DNA of 64,000 nt from Nyssa sinensis (taxonomy: Eukaryota; Streptophyta; Magnoliopsida; Cornales; Nyssaceae). Shown piece after piece: positions 35,346 to 44,491 of this stretch. Under the pieces are notes generated by a model. That model was not told where the DNA came from and made no database searches. It saw nothing but the letters and a program-made list of their open reading frames with translations. Position 1 is the first letter of the stretch. Each line of letters starts with the position of its first letter. The stretch covers positions 15,333,716 through 15,397,715 of the forward strand of contig CM018041.1 in the NCBI GenBank assembly GCA_008638375.1, given 5' to 3'. The translations under genes were made by a program, and so were the position numbers.

Positions 35346-36294
35346 ACTACTCGCGCCAAAAATGCTATTCACAAACCTGTCCAAAAACTCAATCTCACTG
35401 CCCACCTTTCTCAAACCACTGAGTTTGAACCCATCACTATGACCCAAGCCCTCAAAGATCCCAAATGGCGTCAAGTCATGTCTGAAGAATATGATGCTCT
35501 TGTTCGCAATGGGACATGGGAGTTAGTCCCATCTATCTCCCCCCAGAATATTGTTGGATGCAAATGGATTTTTCGTACTAAACTCCACTCTGATGGTTCT
35601 ATTGACAGGTACAAGGTTCGGTTGGTTACTAAAGGATTTCACCAGCAACCTTGGTGTTGACTACAATGATACATTCAGTCCAGTCATTAAGCCTACCACA
35701 GTTCGGACTTGTCCTCATCATTGCTATTAGTCGTGGCTGGTCTTTCCGTCAACTTGACGTCAATAATGCCTTTTTACAAGGGCATCTCTTTGAAGATGTC
35801 TATATGGCTCAATCGCAAGGCTTTGTTGATCCTGACTATCCCATTCATGTGTGTAAACTTCACAAAGCCCTATATGGTCTTAAGCAGGCTCCCTGTGTTT
35901 GGTATACTGAGCTTTGTCAGTTTCTTGTTGCCTCTGGCTTTCAGAACTCCCATGCCGATACAGCTTTCTTTGTTTCACCACTGATCGATATTGTGTATAT
36001 CTTCTTGTTTATGTTGATGACATTATAATTATAGGCGACGATACTGCTATGGTCAACCGGGTTGTTAGCTCTCTTGCTCACCACTTCTCCATTAAGGATC
36101 TTAGCCCCCTTGCTTATTTCCTTGGCGTGGAAGTCATTCCGCATGAACATAGGCTCCTCCTTTCTCAACACTGGTACATCCTGGATCTTCTTGCTCGTAC
36201 TTCCATGCTGGATAGTAAATCTGTACTCACCCCTTTTCCCACCAGTCCACCACTTACACTCCACTCTAGCTCCGCTCTTGTGGGTAGCCTCTAG
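35343..36294 (+). pseudogene. Copia reverse transcriptase, frameshifted
   Basis: KWRQVMSEEYDALVRNGTWE, GCKWIFRTKLHSDGS, SFRQLDVNNAFLQGHLFEDV and HKALYGLKQAPCVWY mark the RVT_2 domain, and the YVDD catalytic box is seen in LLVYVDDIIIIGDD near 36010. The domain is spread over three frames with changes near 35645 and 35985; a TAG lies at 36292-36294. Confidence 0.88.
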
Positions 36295-36297
36295 TAC

Positions 36298-36943
36298 TTG
36301 TCTCTTACTCGGCCGGAAATTGCTTTTGCAGTCAACAAATTATCTCAGTACATGCATCCTCCAACCACTGACCATTGGACTACTGTGAAGTGCCTCCTGC
36401 GTTATCTCTGTGGTACTTCCGATCATGGCCTTTGTCTTTATCGTGACTCACCACTGTCCTTCCATGCCTTCTCTAATGCTGATTGGGCAGGCAACAAGGA
36501 GGATTTCTCGTCTACCAGTGCTTATATTGTTTATCTTGGTCGCAATCCTATTTCTTGGAGTTCCAAGAAGGAACGTACGATTGCTCGGTTTTCTACTGAA
36601 GTTGAATAACGGTCTGTTGCTGCCACTGCTGCTGAATTGAATTGGGTGTGTTCTCTCCTTACTGAACTCCATGTTCAGCTACCTCAGTCACCCGTGATCT
36701 ACTGCGACATTGTTGGAGCTACCCAATTATGTTCCAATCCAGTATTCCATTCGCGCATGAAGCATGTTGCCATTGATTTTCACTTCATTCGCGATCAAGT
36801 TCAAATTGGGGCTCTACGTGTTGCTCACGTCTCATCAACTAATCAACTCGCAGATGCCCTCACCAAACCACTACCGCGAGCTCGTTTTCTGTCTCTTCGG
36901 GACAAGATTGGACTCTCCTCTCGGAGCTCCATCTTGCGGGGCA
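36298..36943 (+). pseudogene. Copia RNase H and C-terminus
   Basis: [40 protein letters not shown] and [21 protein letters not shown] are the usual blocks; a TAA at 36607-36609 interrupts the frame just after TEVE. The rest (TQLCSNPVFHSRMKHVAIDF, STNQLADALTKPLPRARF) is in the same frame. A purine-rich GCGGGGCA just before 36944 is the likely polypurine tract. Confidence 0.88.
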
Positions 36944-37186
36944 TTTTAGAGATATTAGCTGTACATAATATTTGATTAGGATTTGATTTAGATTATTTGA
37001 TTAGGATTTGATTTAGATTATTTGATTAGGATTTGATTTGATTTAGATTATTTGATTTAATTGTAGATAATATGGGATTATGATTTGATTTGTTTTTCTG
37101 TACAAGGTATATATATATATATATCCATACTGATCAATGGAAAATGTGTGCCTATATTCTTTTATATTTTCAAGTGTATTCTATTA
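36944..37186 (+). repeat. 3' LTR of copia element 1 (243 bp)
   Basis: Matches the 5' LTR but has one more GATTAGGATTTGATTTAG subrepeat and a shorter (AT)n. The terminal TG of the 5' copy reads TT here. Confidence 0.88.
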
Positions 37187-37191
37187 AAACG
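37187..37191. repeat. Copia target-site duplication, right (AAACG)
   Basis: Equal to 32406-32410. Confidence 0.8.
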
Positions 37192-37215
37192 TTTATCGGT
37201 CCTTTTTTTTAATAA

Positions 37216-37732
37216 ATGGTGTCAGTGCATGTTTCCACGCTTACTGTCGATGATTTAGTCCAGCTATGGAACCACCTCAAATTCAATCTTGTTGCAGTGA
37301 TATTATGCTCAGCTCTAATGGTTTTCTTAGCTACCCTTTACTTTATGAATCGTCCTAAAAAGGTTTACTTGGTGAATTTCGCATGTTACAAGCCCTGAAC
37401 CTGCTCATATGTGCACTAGAGAGATTTTCATGGAGAAATCCAGACAAGCTAGAGCCTTCACTGAAGAGAATTTGGCCTTTCAGAAGAAGATTTTGGAGAG
37501 GTCAGGGTTGGGGCAAAAGACATACTTCACTGAGGCCATCTTGAGCGTCCCACCAAACCCGTGTATGGCTGAGGCAAGGAAGGAAGCAGAGATGGTGATG
37601 TTCGGAGCTATTGATCAGCTCTTGGATAAAACTGGTGTGAAGGCTAAAGATATTGGGATTCTTGATGTGAATTGCAGTTTGTTCAATCCAACACCGTCGC
37701 TTTCCGCCATGATTGTGAATCATTACAAGCTT
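37216..37732 (+). pseudogene. 3-ketoacyl-CoA synthase (KCS) fragment, frameshifted
   Basis: KCS enzymes condense malonyl-CoA with acyl-CoA in very-long-chain fatty acid synthesis at the ER membrane. This piece covers only part of the N-terminal third. 37216-37392 encodes LVQLWNHLKFNLVAVILCSA, a membrane segment (about residues 22-45) and KVYLVNFACYKP. One extra base in the CCC at 37393-37395 creates TGA at 37396. The next frame, about 37400-37732, continues MCTREIFMEKSRQARAFTEE, LERSGLGQKTYFTEAILSVP, PNPCMAEARKEAEMVMFGAI, DILDV-type NCSLFNPTPSLSAMIVNHYK. Intact KCS proteins have about 490-530 residues; the upstream membrane segment and everything after VNHYKL, including the catalytic Cys, His and Asn, are missing. 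It ends exactly where the inverted repeat begins. In LDVNCSLF an Asp replaces the usual Val. Confidence 0.92.
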
Positions 37733-37734
37733 TT

Positions 37735-38005
37735 AAAAGGTTTATAAGATTTATATGTTTTTTAAAAGCGTTTAAAACTTATACGTTTTTAATTTAGGTT
37801 AATTAAAGGCGTATAAAATTAAGACGTTTTTTTAAAGGTGTTTAAGATTAACACGACTTTGGCAAAAAAAAAAATCTTAAAGGAGTCTAAGACTTATACG
37901 CTTTTAAAAAAGACACGAGTTCGAAAAAATTAGTTGAAACATGCTTGGGTTGGGTCAATAACTTTTCAAAGAACCCGGATCGGATAAAAAATTCAAGTTA
38001 TTTCC
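37735..38005 (-). repeat. Right terminal inverted repeat of the KCS-carrying element
   Basis: Matches the left repeat. Its outer part from 37800 is duplicated in the tandem copy starting at 38553. Confidence 0.75.
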
Positions 38006-39308
38006 AATCTACTAATAATTAAATTTCATTTTAATAAATAAAAGTATCAAATTATTTTTAATTGAAGTTGAATTTATATTTAAGGATAATTTATCATTTT
38101 TAATTTTATAAATATAAAACTCTTAAATAAATTGTGGACTACCAAAAAAAACAAAATTGCCGCTTACAAATAGTTTATACATGTTTATACATGACCTCAT
38201 TTGTCATTGAAGCATATAGTTGTCATCGTTTCGAAGTATATATATGATCACATTTGTCATTTCTTTTCTTGATAAAAGATAACTAAAAGAGATATAAAAA
38301 TATAAATAAATATTTATTTTGATTATTATTATTAGAATATATATATATATATATATATAATATTGAGAGTCATTAGTATAAACATAAATACTGTAACATT
38401 TTAAGGTATTTACAATTTAAATATATAGTTTATGAGATAATCGAACAATGTACTTCTAAAAAATTCTAACAGCTGCACAATGTAAAAAAGTTTAAGTTAA
38501 AAATGTCTTTTAACACAAGATACAACTAGACATCAAAGAAAAACAAACAGCGTAATTAAAGGCGTATAAAATTAAGACACTTTTTAAAGGTGTTTAAGAT
38601 TAATACGACTTTGGCAAAAAAAAACCCTAAAGGCGTCTAAAACTTATACGCTTTTAAAAAAAGACATGGGTCTAAAAAATTAGTTGAAACATGCTTGGGT
38701 CGGATCAATAACTTTTCAAAGAATCCGGGTCGGTTAAAAAATTCAAGTTATTTCCAATGTACTAATAATTAAATTTCATTTTAATAAATAAAAGTATCAA
38801 ATTATTTTTAATTGAAGTTGAATTGAAGTTGAATTTATATGTAAGGATAATTTATCATTTTTAATTTTATAAATATAAAACTCTTAAATAAATTGTGGAC
38901 TACCAAAAAAAAAAATTGCCGCTTAAATAGTTTATACATGTTTATACATGACCTCATTTGTCATTGAAGCATATAGTTGTCATTGTTTCGAAGTGTATAT
39001 ATGATCTCATTTGTCATTTCTTTTCTCGATAAAAAATAACTGAAAGAGATATAAAAATATAAATAAATATTTATTTTGATTATTATTATTATAATATATA
39101 TATATATATATAAAATATTGAGAGTCATTAGTATAAGTATAAATATGGAAACATTTTAAGGTATTTATGATTTAAATATATAGTTTATGAGATAATCGAA
39201 CAATGCACTTCTAAAAAATTCTAACAGCTGCACAATGAAAAAAAGTTTAAGAAGTTAAAAATGTCTTTTAACACAAGATACAACTAGACATCAAAGAAAA
39301 ACAAATAG
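37800..39308. repeat. Tandem duplication, 753-bp period, two copies
   Basis: Copy 1 is 37800-38552 and copy 2 is 38553 to about 39308, beginning TAATTAAAGGCGTATAAAAT in both. They share the outer part of the right inverted repeat plus about 550 bases of flanking DNA (GTGGACTACCAAAAAAA, ATACATGACCTCATTTGTCA, CAAGATACAACTAGACATC). Differences are few: point changes, an 11-base repeat expansion (TTGAAGTTGAA) and (AT)n length. Confidence 0.92.
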
Positions 39309-40140
39309 CCTAATGAAAATAAAGAGAATTAAAATTAAATAAGAGAGCTTATAAAAAAAATTGTAGAGTACAGAGTAAATTGGGGAGAAAAAATAAAATG
39401 GGATGTAGGGAATTTACACACAAAAAATTTAGGGATTAAAAATCGACTTTTAACCTTAAAACTAGTCGTTATGTAATTGTTAGAAAGAGTAAAATGATCA
39501 ATTTTATCAAATTTCCTAACATAATCTTAAACTAGTCATTAATATAGTTATTGGAGGAACAAAATTGGCATTATAAATAAATTTTTCAATAATGCCCCTT
39601 AAATTAGTTGTTAATATGACTGTTGAAAAGACAAAAAATGACATTTAGAAAATTCAAAAACTAAAAAAGTGGGTCAAGTAGGTAGTGCTGTGGGTCGTGT
39701 TGTGCTTGGGCTATTTGTGGGCTGTGTCATGCCCTTAGGTTAGGAGGGCAAGCCCAATACGACCTGCATGCTTGTGCCATGCTAAGCCCAACCCACGTGG
39801 CTGTCGTGCCACGTCGCCTTTAGTTGTGCTGTGCCTAAGCTGGCCTGACCCGACCCTGCTTACATGTAAGGATTTAGAAAATCATCAAGGGCAATTCGAT
39901 AAATTACCAACATAGACTGAGGACAAACTAGAGATAAATCAAAGATGTGTCAAATAAATTGTAAAAAAAAATTAATAAGTCATCAATATGACACAATGAG
40001 GCTAAAAAAGAATTTTGGTGATTTGTTCGGGACTGGTGTGAAGACGGGGCTACATAGTCATTTATAGGATACACATAAATATAGAAATCCAAACAAATGA
40101 ATTTGAAAAAATGGGTTGCATATTTGGAATCAGAGCGTCG
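39309..40140. other. Intergenic DNA, no gene; GC-rich motif cluster at 39680-39860
   Basis: No coding frame. 39680-39860 holds GTGCTTGGGCTATTTGTGG, GCCCAATACGACCTGC and GCCATGCTAAGCCCAACCC in both orientations, resembling the subterminal motif clusters of decayed plant DNA transposons; ends were not found. Confidence 0.4.
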
Positions 40141-41622
40141 AAATTAGCTAGTGTACCAAGTTTGATGCGATTCCAAGATAGTTTTAATTCGGGCACGTGT
40201 GCGTTCGCAGTTGGCCAACTGGCCACGTGGTGCCTTGGGAATTGTGTAAAGCTTCTCCAAGAAGCTAATGAGACCTTCTAGAAGGAGGACACATGTCAAA
40301 ATCATAGTTCTCAGATATTTCACAAAGTGCTGATAGACATTTGAGTAGATATAAAACACTTAGGCATTTTTCAAATGGGAAATAATCATTAAACTGATTC
40401 GGGATACAAGATTACTCACAAAATGATTAAGTATTTTGAACAACCATAGAAGATAAAATACAGCTGCTTCAGGGTACAGAGTTACTCACAAAATAAATTT
40501 AGCATTTGTCAGATAAAAGATAAAATATCACTGCTTCGGGGTGCAAGGTTACTCACAAACAGATTAAGTATTTTTCAAATAGAAGATAAATAACACTGAT
40601 CCAGGGTACGTGATTACTCACCAAAACAAATTCAACATTTTTCAGATAGAAGATAAAATACCATTACTTCAGGGTTCAAGGTTACTCACAAATAGATTAA
40701 GTATTTTTAAAATAGGAGATAAATAGCATTGATCTAGGGTACAGGATTACTTACCGAACAAATTTAGCATTTGTCAGATAGAAGATAAAACACTATTGCT
40801 TCAGGGTGCAAGGTTACTCACAAATAGATTAAGTATTTTTCAAATAGGAGATAAATAGTACTGATTCAAGGTACGAGATTACTCACCAAAACAAATTCAG
40901 CATTTGTCAGATAGAAGATAAAACACTATTGCTTCAGGGTGCAAGATTACTCACAAATAGAGTAAGTATTTTTCAAATAGGAGATAAATAGTACTAATCT
41001 AAGGTATGAGATTACTCACCTCAAACCTTTAGTCCGTTATGTTAATTTCATTTCCTTTGTCTTTAGTTCCTAGATCATAAATCAAATATACATAACTATC
41101 TATTAGAACATAACTGAGACATTGCTATTGGCTACTTATTACTTTGTAACTAAATTTTCCTTAACGAATTTTATTCATTGGTCTAGTAGCCTTAGACTTT
41201 TTAGGTTAGGTTTCGCCTTTTTTTTTTTTAAATTCATTTTATAGCTAATTTAATGCTCGGGACGTAATGGGTATTACCTCATTTGTGGTTTCATATTTTT
41301 ATAAATTTATTTCGGCTTAACAGACTTCACCATTGAGTTCAGAACGTCCAAAATAGTTAAGTTAGACTACCTTTTATATTTAATTGGCTCCGGGTACTAT
41401 TAGGGATAAATGGTAATTTTATATTTTACGTGTCTTAATTTTTTGGGACTTAATTTCACAAATCGGATTCTTCCGTTGCGTTCAGAATGTCCACAAATGT
41501 TAGGTTGCATTATCTTTTTATTTTTCTTGGTCTAGTTTTCATAATTGACATTTTGTTCCTTAAAGTCTTTAATATTTAAATTAATGATTTAATTCATGAT
41601 AATTGGATCGGGGTGTTATATA
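40141..41622 (-). mobile_element. Minus-oriented gypsy-type LTR remnant
   Basis: On the minus strand it starts near 41622 with TATAACACCCCGATCC, close to the start TGTAATACCCCGACCC of the solo LTR at 44492-47749. It then carries the repeated motif seen in that LTR (CCATTGAGTTCAGAACGTCC and CGTTGCGTTCAGAATGTCC on the plus strand, near 41329-41497). The lower part (40141-40360) has sequence of LTR type; the open frame there (40144-40359) looks accidental. Confidence 0.5.
40365..41028. repeat. Dimeric minisatellite, about 65 + 68 bp units (133-bp higher-order unit)
   Basis: ACTCAC-containing monomers start at 40414, 40484, 40551, 40616, 40684, 40748, 40816, 40881, 40949 and 41014. From 40551 the spacing alternates 65, 68, 64, 68, 65, 68, 65. 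Two monomer types alternate: one with ATTGCTTCAGGGTGCAAG and AAATAGATTAAGTATTTTTC, the other with ACTGATTCAAGGTACGAG and CAAATTCAGCATTTGTCAG. There are no unique spacers, so this is not CRISPR. Confidence 0.85.
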
Positions 41623-42287
41623 AAATATATTAGGGAATTTAGAGATGTAAAAATTAAGTATACTTAATGAATAAAATATTAAATAAAAGTGTAAAATTTT
41701 TCACCAACAAAACAAAAAGGAAAAAAAGAGTAGAAAAGAGAGTTGTCAAGTCTTGAACCCAAGACCACGCAATAAAGGAAAGACTTATGCCCAAAAAGAA
41801 TACCAACTAGGCTGTAGCATTTTTGTACTATATATGCGACATGATATGTATATATCCCATAAAATACAAGCATGGCTGGACACAAAAAGCTGGGTGTCAT
41901 CACCCTATTGGACCAACACTTCAGCCAATTGCAATATATGTAAAAACGTAATGATGTCTGCTGAGACTATATCAAACTTGCGTGAGATCTTGTGAGAGCA
42001 AATTCAGACTTGTGTGTGCATTATGTCGGCTAGAGAGAGAAAGTGAGTGAAAGAAGAAAAGAAGAAGAAGAAAAAGAAGAAAAAGAAGAAAGGAAGAAGG
42101 AGATTGTGCATGCAAAACCTAAAAGAAACCTACGGGCTGAACCAAGGAGAGAGAACTAAGAGAGGGGCCAACAAAGGGAGAAGAAAACACTACTATTAAA
42201 AGGGTAAAAAAGAACTTTCTCTCTTTAGAAATTTCAAGTAGAACTCATTATTGAAGGCAATATTTTTGATCAAATGTACATGCAATG

Positions 42288-42327
<40 letters not shown>

Positions 42328-43859
42328 TATACGAGTAAAATCGAGTGAGAACACTCCCAAAACAGCAACGAAACCCTAAAACACCATTGTTGAAGGTTCG
42401 AATAAGGGTTTGAACTGACCTAAACTAAACTAGATTTTGTTACAAGGGATGTAAACTAGAAGCCATTAAGATCTCAAAACACTAGACCTTTTTGAAAATA
42501 GACCCAAGACCAGAGAGAAATTCGAGGTTGCAGACCATGGGTTTGAAATCGATCCTCACAAATTCACATAAAAACTTGCTTTTTAGAACGGGATTGAATC
42601 CCCATGCTGATAGGATCACAACAAGCCCAACCCCACTGAATTTGATGAAGAGACGGCCATGAATGAGTCCAATATCCAAAACTACTCCAAAGTTTCAACA
42701 GAACTATTTAGCTCACCTCGACCTCCCAAATCAACGACAAAACCTAAGTTGGGATACAAGAAGATGGTTAGAATAGGAAGTAGAGAAGAAAAAGCTTCAA
42801 AACTTCACAAAATAGAATTTTTAAATTTGCAAAATTAGGACAACAGTGACTGGGATGTCGGGGAAGAAGATGAACAATGCGGGTTGGTTTCGAGTCGGGT
42901 TTCGGGTTCGGGTCGGGACCTGCCTAGGCGCAGAACCGAATAAGTAAAGTTATGTCATTTTGGGCATTTGGTTTTAAATTAAAAGGGAAATTGGCTTGTT
43001 TGGCTACGCGAATATGACCCCTGATTTGATGGCCACGGTTGGAATGGGATATCCTATCCCTATTTTACCCCTTTATCCACTGTTTGGAAATTAAAAAAAA
43101 TAAAAATAAATAGGGGAGCCGCAGCTCCCCAAGTTCGAACACCTAACCTCACACACGTGAGAGACTTAAACCTTCATGCATGGCCACTGTGCTAGCTTCA
43201 CACATGTGTAGTTTTATTAACATAATGTATATATAATATTAAATAAAATAATTTAATTAATTTAATTTTGGTAAAATGTTTCTGTTGCCGAAATAAAATA
43301 AAAAGGGTAATGTATTCTGACTTTCTCCGACATTCTGAATCCAACGGTGAGATCGGTTTCACAAGATAAAATTTTGAGAATTAAGACACGTAAAATGTAA
43401 AAATTACCATTTTACCCTTAACGATGCCCGAAGCCAATTAAAAATAAAAAAGAGTCCATCTTGACTATTTTGGACAATTCGGACTCAACGGTAGAGTCCA
43501 TTTCAACGAACGAAGTACCAAAAAATATGACACGTAAAAGAGTAAAATTATGAAAACGCCCCTAGGTTTAAAATAAACTATAAGTACGCAAATTTAAATC
43601 CGAAAAAGCCTAAATCGATTATCTTCGACACTCTAGACTTAACAGTGACATCCTTTTAAGAAAAATAAGACCCGATAACAAACTAAAAAATGACCAATAT
43701 GTCTTTAAGACTTAATGAAGCTACTAGAAGAGTGTAATTGGAATAGAAAAAGTTTTAAGTTAGCGATTAATTATGTGATACTTTAAATAAGAATGTAACA
43801 AGACCTTGAATTGTGATTATAGGGACCTTCGACTAAAGGAAGGATTTTTGAGTATAAGC
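41623..43859 (+). mobile_element. Probable 5' part of a plus-oriented gypsy-type LTR
   Basis: Two segments match, in reverse complement, parts of the solo LTR at 44492-47749: the repeated CAACGGTGAGATCGG / CAACGGTAGAGTCC motifs (43340-43500) and the GGGTTCGGGTCGGGAC block (42903-42918). Their order and spacing suggest an LTR reading plus that continues to 48776. GAA repeats (42050-42095) and (AT)n(GT)n (42289-42327) are inside. Short open frames on both strands show no family resemblance. A tRNA-like segment may lie at 43120-43200 (minus). Confidence 0.45.
42287..42327. repeat. (AT)n(GT)n microsatellite
   Basis: About nine AT units followed by ten or more GT units. Confidence 0.9.
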
Positions 43860-44491
43860 TTTTGGACTTTAGATGAGTATTTCATGCCATGTTTAAGGTA
43901 GATTTTATTATACATATAAATATTAAACTTTTTTATGACTTTGATAATAGAAGCCTTTCATTTAATATCGTTTTGAATGACTTATCGATATATATATATA
44001 TATATATGTATATATTGGCATTTCTTTTATGGCATTTGATAACAGATACATTATATCTAATATATGTTTTAAATAATTCCTCAATATCTATATTGTCTTC
44101 TTTTTTATTCAAGAAAGTGTTTTTGTGAGATGCTCAAAATGCTATACGGTTTCTTACTGTTCTTTAAATTGTTTTGACTAAATACTAGATATAGAACTCT
44201 TATTTGGATAATTGAGCTTGTTATTAATGATTATTGATTTTGGATATGATGTTGATGTTTGAATGGATCACCCTTCTATGATTGGTCATTGTTGAATAGA
44301 TTGTGACTTTATCAAACTCTACCCACGGGGTATATTGGTGGTGAGCCCATACAGATGACATTATCAAACTAATTATCGAATATCAATCTCAGTCAACGAT
44401 GTTCTAATTTGCTGGCCATAGAATCTTCTATGATTGGTCATTATTGAATAGATTGTAACTTTATCGAACCTTAACGACGGGATATATTGGT

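Larger units (their letters stand above)
32411..37186 (+). mobile_element. Ty1/copia retrotransposon, Ale/Retrofit-like, degenerate
   Basis: Two similar short LTRs (32411-32633 and 36944-37186) flank gag, integrase, reverse transcriptase and RNase H sequences in copia order, with 5-bp duplications AAACG outside. The pre-integrase motif CNACHCNKSHKLPF and the very short LTRs resemble the Ale/Retrofit lineage. The protease is missing, and the coding region has at least five frame changes plus nonsense codons, so it cannot be autonomous. Confidence 0.9.
32064..38005. mobile_element. Mutator-like element with captured KCS gene fragment (Pack-MULE type), interrupted by a copia element
   Basis: A left arm (32064 to about 32345) is matched in reverse complement by a right arm (about 37735-38005). 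Shared segments read inward: GGAAGTTATTTCGAATTTTT / GGAAATAACTTGAATTTTTT, TATCCGA, TTTGAAAAGTTGTTGA / TTTGAAAAGTTATTGA, AAAGTCGTGTTAATCTTA (exact in both), TTAACTTAAAT / TTAACCTAAAT, and AAACGCTTTTAAAAA. Arms of about 270 bp, no transposase and an enclosed host-gene piece are the Pack-MULE architecture. Without the copia insertion the element would be about 1.16 kb. A 9-bp target duplication was not found: the flanks are ACAAATGGT and AATCTACTA. That absence is the main weakness of the MULE assignment. Confidence 0.7.

Noticed and set aside
39680..39860. Possible GC-rich gene exon
   Set aside because: The composition comes from repeated GCCCAA/TTGGGC-type motifs in both orientations, typical of transposon subterminal regions, and no open frame is present.
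40365..41028. Regularly spaced repeats that could suggest a CRISPR array
   Set aside because: The whole 65-68-bp units repeat with no unique spacers, no cas genes are near, and the DNA is eukaryotic. It is a minisatellite.
41700..41840. Possible tRNA gene on the minus strand (GGTTCAAGACTTG as B-box)
   Set aside because: An A-box-like CCTAGTTGGTATTC is present, but no acceptor stem or anticodon arm could be drawn. At most it is a SINE head.
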